DNA from: Rhizophagus clarus
Lineage: Eukaryota > Glomeromycota > Glomeromycetes > Glomerales > Glomeraceae
Direction: 5' to 3'
NCBI GenBank assembly: GCA_015698045.1
Contig: BLAL01000011.1
Coordinates: 2,048,501 to 2,112,500 of the forward strand
Length of the DNA stretch: 64,000 nucleotides
Both the position numbers and the translations under genes were made by a program. The notes beneath the pieces were generated by a model. It was given only the letters and a program-made list of their open reading frames with translations, was not told the DNA's origin and did not search any database. This document shows, piece by piece, positions 44,567 through 55,990 of this stretch. The first letter of the stretch is position 1, and the number at the start of each line of letters is the position of its first letter.

Positions 44567-45869
44567 AGTAATGCAAACAAAATTTGACCCTAAGTGGCAA
44601 AATGTTTCACCCAATTTATAGTTTTGTATTTGCTTAAATCAATTACTAAATTATAGGCGAATATCTAAATAAATATAAGCTAAAATACTGAGTGATATTT
44701 GAAATGGTGAAATGATAAAACTATTACACCTATCCATAAATCTGTAAATTTGTAATTCAATTATAGATAAATTGCTGTTCGTCATACGATATTATAGATA
44801 ATTAAATATTAATTATTAATATTTTAATAAACAATAATTAAAGTTCTATATTCCTATTTCAAAATCAAAATGATAACATATTACATTAATCAAGATGAAG
44901 CATTTTTTTCATGTAACCTCAATAATAGATATTATCATTTTTCATGTTATCAGCTTGATAATTTTTCCATTTACTTTAATGGATATTTTTTTCTACAATG
45001 TTTAATTTCAGAAATTCCAACATTCAAAATTTTCAATAAAAGCTGACACCTGCAAGTATCTTACAAGATGTAGGACAATTTTATACTAATGATGCTAAAC
45101 TTTCTCATGATTCATATGAAAATACAAATGATATTTGTTTAGATACATCAATTGGAAGTTAAAGATGTCCTTCTGAACTAAAAACAAAGTCTGGTAATGG
45201 TAAAATACAGAAAGGGTGACTGAGAGTAGAAATATGGAATTATTTTTAAAGTGAAAGGCTAGATTCAACAGGATATTATAGAGCGAAGTGTTATTATTGT
45301 TCTAATAAGTGGGCAAAGAAGGAACCAATTAAATTGAAAATTTATTTGGGATTTGAATGTCAAAGAATATTAGAAAATATTGAGTTGCAAAAGTCATTGA
45401 TAAACAGAATAATTATCAACAGACTTTTGCAACTAAAAAAAGAAAAGTGGATCCAATGCAAACAAATATAACAGAGTACTTCAAAAATGATGAACCACTT
45501 CCTATTACTAAGCAGAATTCTTTAGATTAGACTGTACTGAAGATGTGAATCATAGCTGGGATCCCATTTTCAGTTATCAAAAATCCATTTATTATTGATC
45601 TTTTCATAAGATTAAATCCAAAATATATTCCCTCATCATGAACAACATTATCAGGTCATATTTTAATGGAGAAAGCAAATAAGACCAAGACAAAGATCAA
45701 TAAATTTTTAAGCAATCAGAAAATCTAACTTTGTGTAAACAGTTTTATAACTATTTTATTATTTATAAATATTAGTGATATTATTTAAATATTTAATAAT
45801 TAGTTTATTTAATATCTGTTTTTTATTGTTTAAAATTATAATTAATTTTCTTATAATTTTAATTAGATA
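44567..45869 (+). mobile_element. Decayed, 3'-truncated copy of hAT transposon 2
   Basis: TAGTAATGCAAACAAAATTT aligns with the left end at 28189. Homology continues through the 5' region and first exon to the end of intron 1 (TTATAATTTTAATTAG near 45867), then stops. Compared with 28189-29506 most differences are C to T or G to A, so the coding frame is destroyed. It is 45% or less of the parent length. Confidence 0.88.
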
Positions 45870-46377
45870 AAACAATTTCTTTCATTGTTACTAGAATATT
45901 TATATTTTTAGTAATAATTTTAACTTTTTCCTTGCAGCCAGTAAAAAACATTTAATATGCTTTCTGTTTCTGTTTTTTAATTTGAATTTTAAATGATTTA
46001 TTTTTTAGATAGTTTTTTTTTACAAATTTTAAGTTATTGATAAAAAAATTTTGAAGTAATTAATAATAAATTTAGTAATATAATTTTATTTGTTATTAAA
46101 ATTTATAAAAGTCTGAAAATTAATGTTTTCAAATTCAAAAATTAACTAAAATCTAAAAATAGGCTGAATTTTAATAATAATTGAAAAATTAAAATTATTT
46201 TAATGATATTGTAATAACCAGTTATTGGAATTTAATATTTTATAGCTTAATAAATTTGTCTCATCAAGATGAATATTTTAATAGTAATTGCATAAATTTT
46301 TATACTAAATTAATTGAGAAATTGCATTTTGAAAATTTCTATTTATTATATAAATTATAATGGACTATTTCTATTTG
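45870..46377. other. AT-rich spacer
   Basis: No gene or clear repeat seen. Confidence 0.4.
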
Positions 46378-46736
46378 TACACTAGTGTATTTGTATACAG
46401 GTTATGTGATCAGTATAAAATTTCCTTTTATAGAAATATTGTTACATAAAATTCCAATTACGGTTATTTTGAAAAATAAGAAAAAAATTTTTTATAAAAT
46501 GGGTATCACCTAAAATAGAAGATCTGTATCATGCAATAACCAAATATGGTAATTTTTAAAATTCTGGCTGGAATTATAAAAAATTATTGGTGTGACATAT
46601 AATATATGACAAATAGGATTTTTAACATGAAAAAAATTCTAAGTTCTTGGAATACTTATAGAAAAATGAAAAAGGGAGGGTGTGACACTGGGTAATAAAT
46701 AATGGTCACGTGACCTGAAGTTTGCACACTAGTGTA
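46378..46736. mobile_element. 359-bp MITE with ACACTAGTGT ends
   Basis: Left TACACTAGTGTATTTGTATA, CAGGTTATGTGATC is mirrored by GGTCACGTGACCTGAAG, TTTGCACACTAGTGTA. TIRs are about 34 bp with mismatches and a terminal TA; there is no ORF. The outer 10 bp ACACTAGTGT is itself palindromic. Confidence 0.8.
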
Positions 46737-47141
46737 AATTAAGAAATTTTTATTATAATAATATAATTACAAATATAAATTTTACCATAATTTTTGTATT
46801 ACAAAAAATTGTACCATATGGGCTGATTTTGCCATCGTCTCAATTATCATTCGATTAACTTTAGTAAGTGAAATACCATTTAAGAAAAAAACATTCCTAA
46901 TTTTAGTATTTAAGTTACCATAGTTAATATTCTGAGTTACTGGGTCAAGTCAAATCTGCCTATATACTTGGTTATTTTAGCCATTAATTTTAAAGCCATT
47001 AATCTATAACTTATAAAAGTTTCAAGTTTCACTTAAACTTCTATGTGATCAGTATATATTAATTAATTGAAAAATTTATCCTAAACTAATTTTAGCATTA
47101 CATTTTATTTTATTATAAAATTTTTATACTGAACTATTAAT
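46737..47141. other. AT-rich spacer
   Basis: No gene seen. The last 8 bp (CTATTAAT, 47134-47141) are the target-site duplication of the next MITE. Confidence 0.45.
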
Positions 47142-47874
47142 TAGGACTTTGATCAGTTCAGTTCAGTTCAGTTTTTGCAAAAATTAATACTGAATTAAAT
47201 TGATCAGTATTGGTATTAATGATTACTAAAACTAACTGGTAATTACCAAAAACTGAACTGATTTACTGAACATTCTTAGTAAAAACGCATTTCATAAAAA
47301 AAGATGTGAAATGATTTTTTTATTAAATCATCTATAAAAAATAGTTTAAACTATTTTTTTTAAATAAATTATCTGTAAAAAACATTTCACAATGTTTTTT
47401 ATTAATTTGCAAAAAAAAATTGTTGCAAACTACTTCATAAAAACATTTTGCAACATTTTTTATAAGTTTCACAAAAAAAAATTTTGAAATATTTTTTTTA
47501 AATAAATTATCTGTAAAAAAACATTTTGTAACATTTTTTATTAATTTGCAAAAAAATCACTATGAAACATTTTTATATCTTAAAAATATTTTGCAACGTT
47601 TTTAAATAAAAAAGAAAAATAATATTATGAAATATTATTTTTTATATTAAATTTCCTATATAAAAAACAGTTTACAACATTTTTTAATTATATTATCTAA
47701 TAAAAAATGTTTTTTTTATTAAAAACATTATTATTATCAGTAAATTAGTTCAGTAAATTGCAAAATTAATACTAAAACCAACAGTTTTGATTTGATAAAT
47801 CATAAAACTAAAACCACTTAATACTGAAACTAATCAGTACAGTTTGGTAATTACTGAAACTGATTAGAGTCCTA
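47142..47874. mobile_element. hAT-type MITE (733 bp) with perfect 8-bp TSD
   Basis: The left end TAGGACTTTGATCAGTTCAG is mirrored by CTGAAACTGATTAGAGTCCTA. It is flanked by CTATTAAT on both sides (47134-47141, 47875-47882). Subterminal words TAATTACCAAAAACTGAACT occur in both senses. The interior has imperfect TTTGCAACATTTTTTAT repeats and no ORF. A second copy begins at 63851. Confidence 0.92.
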
Positions 47875-47948
47875 CTATTAATACTTTAAATTATTAAATA
47901 AAATAATTTTAATATGAGTAAAGTGATATAAGAATAACCACTATGCTA

Positions 47949-47983
47949 TATATGGGGTCTTTGCAATAGAAAGGTACGAAACT

Positions 47984-48018
<35 letters not shown>

Positions 48019-48128
48019 AATTAACATTAAATTTACACTTATTTTAATATAAAAAATATAATTAGCATATAAAGTAAATTTAAAAATTTTTTTGAGTTTT
48101 GTACCTTTCTATTGCAAAGACCCTATAT
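47949..48128. mobile_element. 180-bp MITE with about 40-bp TIRs
   Basis: TATATGGGGTCTTTGCAATA, GAAAGGTACGAAACTCAAAA is mirrored by TTTTGAGTTTTGTACCTTTC, TATTGCAAAGACCCTATATA. A run of nearly 30 A lies next to the left arm. Terminal TATATA fits a TA target. Confidence 0.88.
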
Positions 48129-48708
48129 ATTGTATATTTTTATATATAATTATATTTGTTTGATAAACTGTAAAAGTAAAAAAAAAAAAATAAATATTAC
48201 AAATTAATTTTAAAATCAAAATCAAATTGTAATCATTTTAGTAAATTTTAAAAATTATTGTATTATTAATTTGGTATATTTTTATATTTTATATTATATA
48301 TTTTTTTTTTATTTTTATTATATATCTATTTATAGTATTTTAATTAATAAAATTTAATAATATGTAAATGTGTAAGTATTACCTTTTTTTTAAATCTCCT
48401 ATATAAAATTTATACTGATATTATATAAAATTTCAAAAATCATATGATAAATAATACAATTAATAAATAAAGTTAAATTGTTTTACTTAAATAATATTAT
48501 AGTATACAAACAAATTGTTATATATAAAAAAAAAATAATAAATATGTATATAATTTTTTTTTTTAACTAAAATTTGTTTAGAAAAAAAAAAAAATTTTTT
48601 TTTTACTTCTAAAGATCCTTAACATAAATTTATAAAAAAAAAATAATGTATAAACAAATTTTTTTATTTATTTTAAAATTTAAACTTAAATAATAAAAAC
48701 CATTAAAA
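48129..48708. other. AT-rich 3' flank of the NUM1-like gene
   Basis: Very AT-rich, with several A and T homopolymers; no gene. It probably includes the 3' UTR and poly(A) site of the gene transcribed leftwards from 52593. Confidence 0.45.
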
Positions 48709-51700
48709 TTAATAATGGCCATTATGATGATGATGATGTTTGTGAGGTGCACGTTCCAACTTGCTTACATCATGACGGCCATCACAGCATTGACGCACAT
48801 TTTCCAAATCCTCATCATCATCATCAATATTACTATTTGAAGGACCTGGTATGGCAAATTGTTGATGTTGACCATCTACGAATTCTGTTGAAAGTGGTGA
48901 TGTAGGTGATGAAGATGATCCATCTCGACGGAATATTGCTTGAATCTTACTGAAACTGGATTTTTTCTTAATTTCCCTAGGATTTGTTCCTTTTAATGAC
49001 CCATTTGGTGATGTATTGTTACGAAGATTCTGCATATTTGCTTGATTTTCCCATGGATCTGATCCATTTTTTGCAATTCTTCCTGGAGTTTGACCTTGTC
49101 CTATTTGCCCTGCTTCGTCAGGTCGTTGTAGTAAATAACTTAAAGCCTTTACAAATAAATTTTATTAGATTACTGATATTTAATATTCATAATCTTAATA
49201 TCATTAAATAATGCATAACAAACCTGAAACCAATATTCATGTCGTTCCTTAGATCGGGCAGTGAATTTCAATTCCCTCTCGGGTGTTTTGATAACCAAAC
49301 TCATGTGATGAAGACCCGGAGGTGAAGGATTATGATCAACAACTTGTCTCACTGATTCAATATATGCTATAAAAAAATTTAAGAATTTGTTTGTATTATT
49401 AATTAAAATAAAGAAAAAAACAAATTAGTACTCATTTTGACATACCAAAATATGACATGCCGCCTTTAGATTTAGGATCAACTGGTTCATAACTTCCAGG
49501 ATCCCTAATACTCCAATATAGAGTTTTCGTATAAGGATGAACCCAGAAGAATCGTTTATGTCGTTTCTCCGAAATTCCGGCGCCAAAATTTTTTCTAGTG
49601 TATTTCCATAAATATTCACCGATCATTGTTTGGGTGATTGCATGGATGATATTTGGATCTGTGCCTGAGGGTCCGGTCATTGGTCCAGTACTAGGTCCAG
49701 TACTGCTACCAGCTTCAACGTGAGATGTGTCAGAACGACCTACTTGTTCAGCTGAGGTAGAGGTGCTACTAACAGTTGAGATTGAGCCTGAACTTAGCGT
49801 ATGTTGATGATTTGATCTTGGAATAGCACCATTTCCTATAGCATTTTGTATATCTTGCGAATCTGCAGATCCTTTTCTACCAAGATTTAATGGATGATGA
49901 GGAATTTTAGGTGATCCTGCTTGTTGACCGAAATTAACAGTAGGAGGATGTATGAGGGTTGGTGGTGGGCTATTTGTTGGTCTTGGTGGGGGGTCTAAAT
50001 GTCCTTGTTGGTTTTGTAAATTTTTTCGATTACCTGAACTTAAATCGAGCGTGAATCGATTATCAATGTTGTTATCTTCATGAACTGATGCAACAGATTG
50101 TCGAGTGTTTGGAATGTCTTTTGAATCACGTAATGCATCATAAACGGTATCTCGATTACCGAATGTAAACTTGCCAGTATGAATTGTGGAAAGGGAATCA
50201 CTTCTTCCGGCCTCAGTTTGTACCGCTACATCTTTAAATTCTTTGGTTGGAACAATCTCTTCGGAAATATTTTTAGTGAGAGAATCTGATGGAGAATCCG
50301 ATGATAATAGAGTCGAAGATTCTCTGTTGGATCCACGTTTTGAATTTCTCTTTGATGTGGTAGATTCTCTTTTAGAATCTAAATTAGTCTCATTTGCCGA
50401 TGTAAATGAATCTACTGAAGATGCATCGTCTTTAATTTCCTCTTCCTCGCCGGTTTCAGGGTTAATAAGCTTATCTTTACTATTTTTTCTAATAACAAAA
50501 TCTTCGTACTCGCTGACACGTTTACGTACAACTGAATCCCTGCTTTTTAAAGATTTAGCATCATCTGTAAAATCAAAAGATTCAGGATCTTCAATCGGCG
50601 ATTGTTTAACAGACAATCGAGATGAACTTCTCTTAGGTTTAGTTAGATTATTAAGAGCTTCGGCTCTTTGTGCGGCAACTACTTCATCATCATCTTCTAT
50701 TTCATCAAAATCATCACCAGGAATATCTTCATCAATCCTGCTTGACATTATAGAACTTCGAGCTGAATTCCTACTTTTTCTTAAAAGATCAGGTTTCCAT
50801 CCATGAGGTCTAAACATATCCGACGAAGGGCGATTATCCTTATTGATAATTATTTCATCATCACCAGAATCATCGTTATCGTCTTGCGATTCATCTTCGT
50901 TAATATTAGGTAATCCGTTACTTGCTGCAGACAATCTCTTTGATCGTTTATTCTTCTTAACTTTCTTGTTGTAAATTGCAGCAGGATCAAATTCTGTTTC
51001 ATAACGCATTGCTTCAATTTGTTCTTGACTATCTGCCAAAAGTTTCTTAAGTTCATATTTTTCGCTTTTTTCTTTTTGAAGATTTGCGCGAAGACTACCG
51101 ATCATATCTTTAGCAATTCCGAGAGCCTTCAAAGTTTCTTCTTTATTCAAATTTTTGCCTTGCAAAGCGGTTGGTACACCTTCGCTACTAGTATCGTTAT
51201 CACTAGGAATTGGTTGGCCAAGTTCATCATCATTAGGACCTGCACCTGGTTCTGGCGTTCGTTTTCTTATGTTTCTGGTTGCTTGTAATGATGCCAATTG
51301 AGCTCTCAACTCTTCAAGATTTTTCAACAGATCATTTTTTTCTCGATTAAGTGCAGCAACATGTCTTCTGTTATTAGCCATATCTTGGTCATGACGAGTC
51401 TTTAAATTGTAATATTCTGCTGTCAACCTTTCTTCTTTATCTTTAAGCTGATCGATAACATCAGTTGCAGTCGCGAGAGCTTTTTCGATTTTTGAATAAT
51501 CATTACGAGCTTTATTTAATTGTTGTTGAAGATCATCCAATTGTGCACTCATGTCTTGTTTCATTAATTCTAGATTCCAATTTTCGTCTTTGTATCGTTC
51601 TAATATATTTATTGAATATGTGATAATTAATAATATATAATAATTTAATTAAGAAAACTTTTCGGATAATATTGTAAATACCTTCAGATTCTTCCTTTCC

Positions 51701-52593
51701 TCGAATTTGCTTGTTAAGTACATCGATCATACGTTCCAGTTCCGCTTTGTCGATTTCAAGTTCTTTTATCTTTTCTTCTTTTTCTTGAAGTAATGCTTGT
51801 AAACGTCGAATCTCTACCAATAGACCCTGTCCTATTTCTGTGGCAAGTTCAATATCATCTTTACGTTTCTTCGCTTTGTTTAATTCACGTCTACTTGGAC
51901 GCCCTGTTGTAGTTGTTGTGGGTGTTGAATCTGCCATTGATGTAGCAGAAGGACCAGGTGATCCAGTAGATCCAGCTAAATCAATCCCACCCTGTATATA
52001 GCGGATAAAAATAGGTGAAAATGATGTTATGGAAGTTTCATATTGTAAAAATTGTGGTTTTAAGATACATTAGGTAAACTTAGATAAGAAATATGCACTA
52101 TCATATCCATAAATTTACCTGACATTAGTCAATAATTTCTAATGATCAACTAATTTAAATACATCTTAGCTACTTTTTAAAAATTTATGAAATTACTCCT
52201 TACCGAAGTAAGACCTTTAGTACCAAGGAAGACTTTAGCTGTATTTGCTTCAAGAGCATTAGCTTGTTTTTCTAGCTCGGCTAATTTATCTTTAAGCTCT
52301 TGAGGAACTTCGTCGCCTTGAGTCTGGTCAAGTTCTTGTATTCGTTGTTCCAGTTCATTTTGTTGCTTTACTAGTGCTTGACCTAATTCAGCGGTCATTC
52401 GAATTTGATTTTCTTTTTCATTTAGTTGGTCCTGTAACTGTTTTTTTATTGCAGCTGGTGTTTGCATGTATATAGACCGCCGTGGAGTTGATGGAGAAGA
52501 TACCACGATATCAGGACCCTGCCCTTCGTAAGTTGACATTCTAATTGGGGTAGATGCGATTGAATTTTCGCTGCTTTCTATAGAATCTGCCAT
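48709..52593 (-). CDS. Num1/ApsA/Mcp5-like cortical anchor with PH domain
   Basis: Five exons (52593-52204, 51991-51682, 51599-49446, 49366-49224, 49146-48709) join in frame to 1144 aa. Residues 45-130, 165-233 and 245-345 are coiled coil. Two related motifs, MTAELGQALVKQQNEL (about 66-81) and LATEIGQGLLVEIRRL (about 179-194), look like dynein-adaptor CC1 boxes. A long acidic, Ser-rich region follows. The PH domain spans about 890-1005: IGEYLWKYTRKNFG, KRFFWVHPYTKTLYWSI, GGMSYFG then AYIESVRQVVDHNP, ERELKFTARSKERHEYWFQ, the form typical of Mcp5/Num1 PH domains that bind PI(4,5)P2. The tail is His-rich. In yeasts these proteins anchor dynein and mitochondria at the cortex; in Aspergillus ApsA is needed for nuclear positioning. 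It is shorter than yeast Num1 (2748 aa). Confidence 0.88.
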
Positions 52594-53770
52594 TTTTTTG
52601 TTCTATGATTTATGATAGGTAAAATTATATAATATATGTGGAAAACTGCATATGCAGATAAAAGTCAGGATCTTACGATTTATATAATAAGCGAATAAAA
52701 TTTAAAAAATATAGTATAAATATTTTTGCTTAAAAAACAATATGCAAATAAAACCTAGGATCCTATGGTTTATAAAGAGTAAAATAAATTTTACAAAATA
52801 AAAAAAAAAAAAATATATATAATAGAAGTAAGTATTATGGTTTAAAAAAACTGCAAATATGCAGATAAAAGCTAGGATCAATATTATTCAACCAAGTTCA
52901 ACATGGTGGGGATACGGGGAAAAAGGAGTTGCAACAACGCTTGCTAACTTATCGGGCAGCAAAGCGAGGGCAGGTAATGGGAAAAAGGTATACGAGTATT
53001 AATATTAAAACGCTACCTAAGATAATTTTTTGTATTTTTGCTCAAAGAAATGTAGTCAATAAGCTTATTATTAAACTCTATAATTATAAAGGATGTGAGC
53101 AAAAACTTTTATAAAAATTTGTAATAAAACTTTTTTTCAAGAAAATTTCTTTGTAAAGAAAAATATACATATAAAAATCTTTCAAGAAATTCTTTGCAAA
53201 GAAAATAAAAGTAATTAAATATAATTATAAAAGGAAAGAAGAAAAAGCTGACTATAAGATTTGAGTGCGTCGTTTTTTTGGTAGCGGGAAAGTAAAAAAA
53301 GGATCACAAAGGCCAAATATATATATGTAGAAGTAAGCAATGTGATTTGTGATGAAGCGAAGTGTAACGCTATAAATTTTATTTCAATCTTTCACCACAT
53401 GAGAAAACGCACCATATTTTTTATTGTATTAATTTCAGTGAAAAATTGTAACGTCATATGCGAACTCACGTATCTATGATCTACAAACATTATTACTTTT
53501 TAAAAATTGTACGTAAAATTAGGTATTTCGAAAATTTTCTTAAATATGACATTTTTTGACATTTTTTTTTTTTTTTTTTAAGAAAAAAAAAGGAAACTGA
53601 AGTGAATTATAATAATTTATCGGAAAAAGTTATGATTAGTTGGAAATTTATTTTTTGTGATATGTAATTAACAAATCGATTTCACCAATCAAGATATAAA
53701 TTATAAAAAGGCCAGATTTACCGCATATTTATAATTTGTAACCTTTTCATTTCGTTCTCTTTTACACACA
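52594..53770. promoter_or_regulatory. Divergent intergenic region NUM1-like / OPA3-like
   Basis: 1.18 kb separates the two start codons. CATATGCAGATAAAAG-type words with AGGATC recur three times (near 52649, 52740, 52860: TATGCAGATAAAAGTCAGGA, ATGCAAATAAAACCTAGGAT, ATGCAGATAAAAGCTAGGAT), about 100 bp apart; this is a possible binding-site array or short repeat. An open frame at 52929-53114 has no coding signature. Confidence 0.45.
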
Positions 53771-54597
53771 ATGAGTACAACAAAATTAGCTTCTCTACTT
53801 GTTCGTACAATATCAAAACCAATTGCAAATAGTATAAAAGTAATTAAATAATTTCTACATTTATCAAATTGTTTAAGTTTATATCTTAAAAAGTTTTTTT
53901 ATTGAAAAACAGAATTATAGTAAAAGTCACCCGACTTTTCGACAAATGTGTATTAATGTAGCGCAGGCAACTCGTCGGTTTGAAATTAAACTTAACATGA
54001 ACCTATTGGGACAAAAAACTGAGAAAATTCGTCCTCTAAACGATGCAAAGTAATTTGTTCATCAAGTAGATTTTAATGATATTTTTTTTGTCACATATAT
54101 TAACTAATTTATAATTTTTTCGTCCAGGGCTGTAGAAATGGGTGCTAATTTTTTAGGCGAGGCAATCATTTTTGGAGTTGCAAGTAGTTTGATCATATGG
54201 GAACAAGCTAGGTATATAATGGTCACATTTTATTATTTTAGTTCTAATTAATTAAAATTGATTGCAATAATAATTATTTCCTTTTTCTAGATCTTATAAA
54301 AGTTCCAAAGATCGTCAATATAAACTGGATGATAAAATAGAAATGTTAAAAGAAGAAATATCAAAATTAAAAGCTCTCATTGAAATAAATAGAGAATTTG
54401 AGGATCAAATGATGAATCAAATTGAAAAATTGAAAAATGATAATGAAAAGTTACAAAATCTTTTAGATTTAATTTTGACAAAAGGATTGGGACCAAGAAG
54501 ATTGCAAAGTTTAAATATTCCTAAAATCCAATGGGAAAGTAAAAATGACGATAATAAAAATTTACAAGAGCAAGAAAAAATTGATCGTGGTCCATAA
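53771..54597 (+). CDS. OPA3-like mitochondrial membrane protein
   Basis: Four exons (53771-53839, 53913-54049, 54128-54211, 54291-54597) join in frame to 198 aa. The N-terminus MSTTKLASLLVRTISKPIAN is a basic amphipathic presequence type. Then come SKSHPTFRQMCINVAQATRR, the family motif GANFLGEAIIFGVASSLIIW (a hydrophobic segment, about residues 73-92) and a C-terminal coiled coil (LKEEISKLKALIEINREF). These are OPA3 features. In animals OPA3 loss causes 3-methylglutaconic aciduria with optic atrophy and affects mitochondrial shape; the molecular role is unsettled. SFT2 starts 150 bp downstream on the same strand. Very good match; the fungal function is inferred. Confidence 0.92.
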
Positions 54598-54747
54598 AGT
54601 CACATATCTGATTCAGTAATAAATCTATGATCTGATCGTCGATTTAAATTGACATTTTTGATTTTTTTTTTTTTGCGTTATATCACATGCTTACGGGAAC
54701 GAACTACATTTCATTACTTTCAACACTTTACTAACTGTACAAGAAAA

Positions 54748-55741
54748 ATGAAGCTATGGGATTCTTTCGAGTTTAGTGATCAAGGGACTATGGACGAAAC
54801 TAGTCCTTTTGACAACTTCTTTAAACTTACGAGGACACAACGACTTTATGGTTTTGGAATTTGGTATTTTATTTTTTTTTGTATATTGTAATCAACATAC
54901 TCGAGCGTAAATATTATTAACGCGTTATTATTTTTGACATATGACTAGCTTTGTCCTTGGCTTCGTGATAAGTTTATTAGTAAGTTCTTTCCTATAAGGA
55001 TTTGTCTTAGAGTGTTAGTTGTTCAAATTGCTGTTCTTGTCTTTTAGGCTACCCTTACGCTATTTACTGGATCATTTACTGGCTTTGCTGTTTTGTATAC
55101 TATTGGAAATACTATCTCTCTCTTAAGGTATAAAACACTACAAAATTACTCTTTTTTTTTTTTTTTTTTTTTTTTACTAAAAACGATATATATTTCTAGT
55201 ACTGGCTTCCTTGTCGGTTTTAAGAAACAAATAAAAACAATGTTTGCTCCAGGTATTGTTTAAGTAGAAAATTGAAATTTTTTCCTCGTAATTAAAATAT
55301 TAATGTAATTAATTTATTTGAAAGTTCGCTGGTTTGCTAGTGCAATTTACCTTGGAACATTAGTGCTCACATTGGTTGTCGCGTTCGTAGTAAGTAATCG
55401 AGGATTATATATTTTTTATTTACTAAACCATACAAACTTATTATTTACTCAATTTCAAATATAGCTAAAAAATGGTATTTTATGTATTATTTTATGTATT
55501 ATTCAATGGATGGCGCTATTTTGGTATTGGTAAGTTATTAGTTATTTTTCTTTGATATTTTTTTTTTTTTGTTAATGTTTTGTTTTTCTTAATTCATTTC
55601 AGTGCCAGTTACATACCTTATGGAAGGTAAGAATTACACTAATAACTTATTTGTATAACAAAAAACTAATTTATTATTTTAAATTTGTTTAGAGCTATTA
55701 TCAAAAAAGTCTTTGGAAGTTGTGTTGATAGTATAGTTTAA
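54748..55741 (+). CDS. SFT2: Sft2/Got1-family Golgi transport protein
   Basis: Eight exons (54748-54863, 54949-54979, 55048-55127, 55200-55252, 55325-55389, 55465-55529, 55603-55626, 55693-55741) keep phase and give 160 aa, close to human SFT2D1 (159). Four membrane helices are visible: FVLGFVISLLATLTLFTGSF, FAVLYTIGNTISLLSTGFLV, WFASAIYLGTLVLTLVVAFV and ILCIILCIIQWMALFWYCA. Family motifs GFLVGFKKQIKTMFAP and SYIPYGRAIIKKVFG are present. In yeast Sft2 works with Sed5 in endosome-to-Golgi fusion. I chose ATG 54748 because MKLWDSFEFS gives a usual cytosolic N-terminus; the frame is also open upstream to 54649. Exons of 24 and 31 nt are notable. Confidence 0.93.
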
Positions 55742-55990
55742 AATTGATTGTTAAATAGCATTTTAAATTATTTCTTGTACAAAATTTTAATTGATATATA
55801 TTTTTTAAAAAAAAAATTTTGATGTAGTACATACCTTTTTTCTAAATTTTTTTTTATATTTCATATTCAATTTTATTATTACCAGTACATTAATTATATT
55901 ACAAATAATAATACCCCTCACTACATAAATTAAAACATAGTAAGTTAATAGGTTTGTCAGAAACTGCCAAACCTTTCTTTGTGATAATAT
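55742..55990. other. Convergent 3' intergenic spacer
   Basis: 250 bp between the SFT2 and VPS17 stop codons, AT-rich, no gene. Both poly(A) sites must lie here. Confidence 0.55.

Noticed and set aside
50186-50806. 206-aa plus-strand frame
   Set aside because: Antisense shadow of the large NUM1-like exon; Ser/Leu-rich mirror of its acidic region.
52929-53114. 61-aa plus-strand frame (MQQRLLTYRAAKRGQ start) between NUM1-like and OPA3-like genes
   Set aside because: No splice support, no domain, and located in the divergent promoter region.
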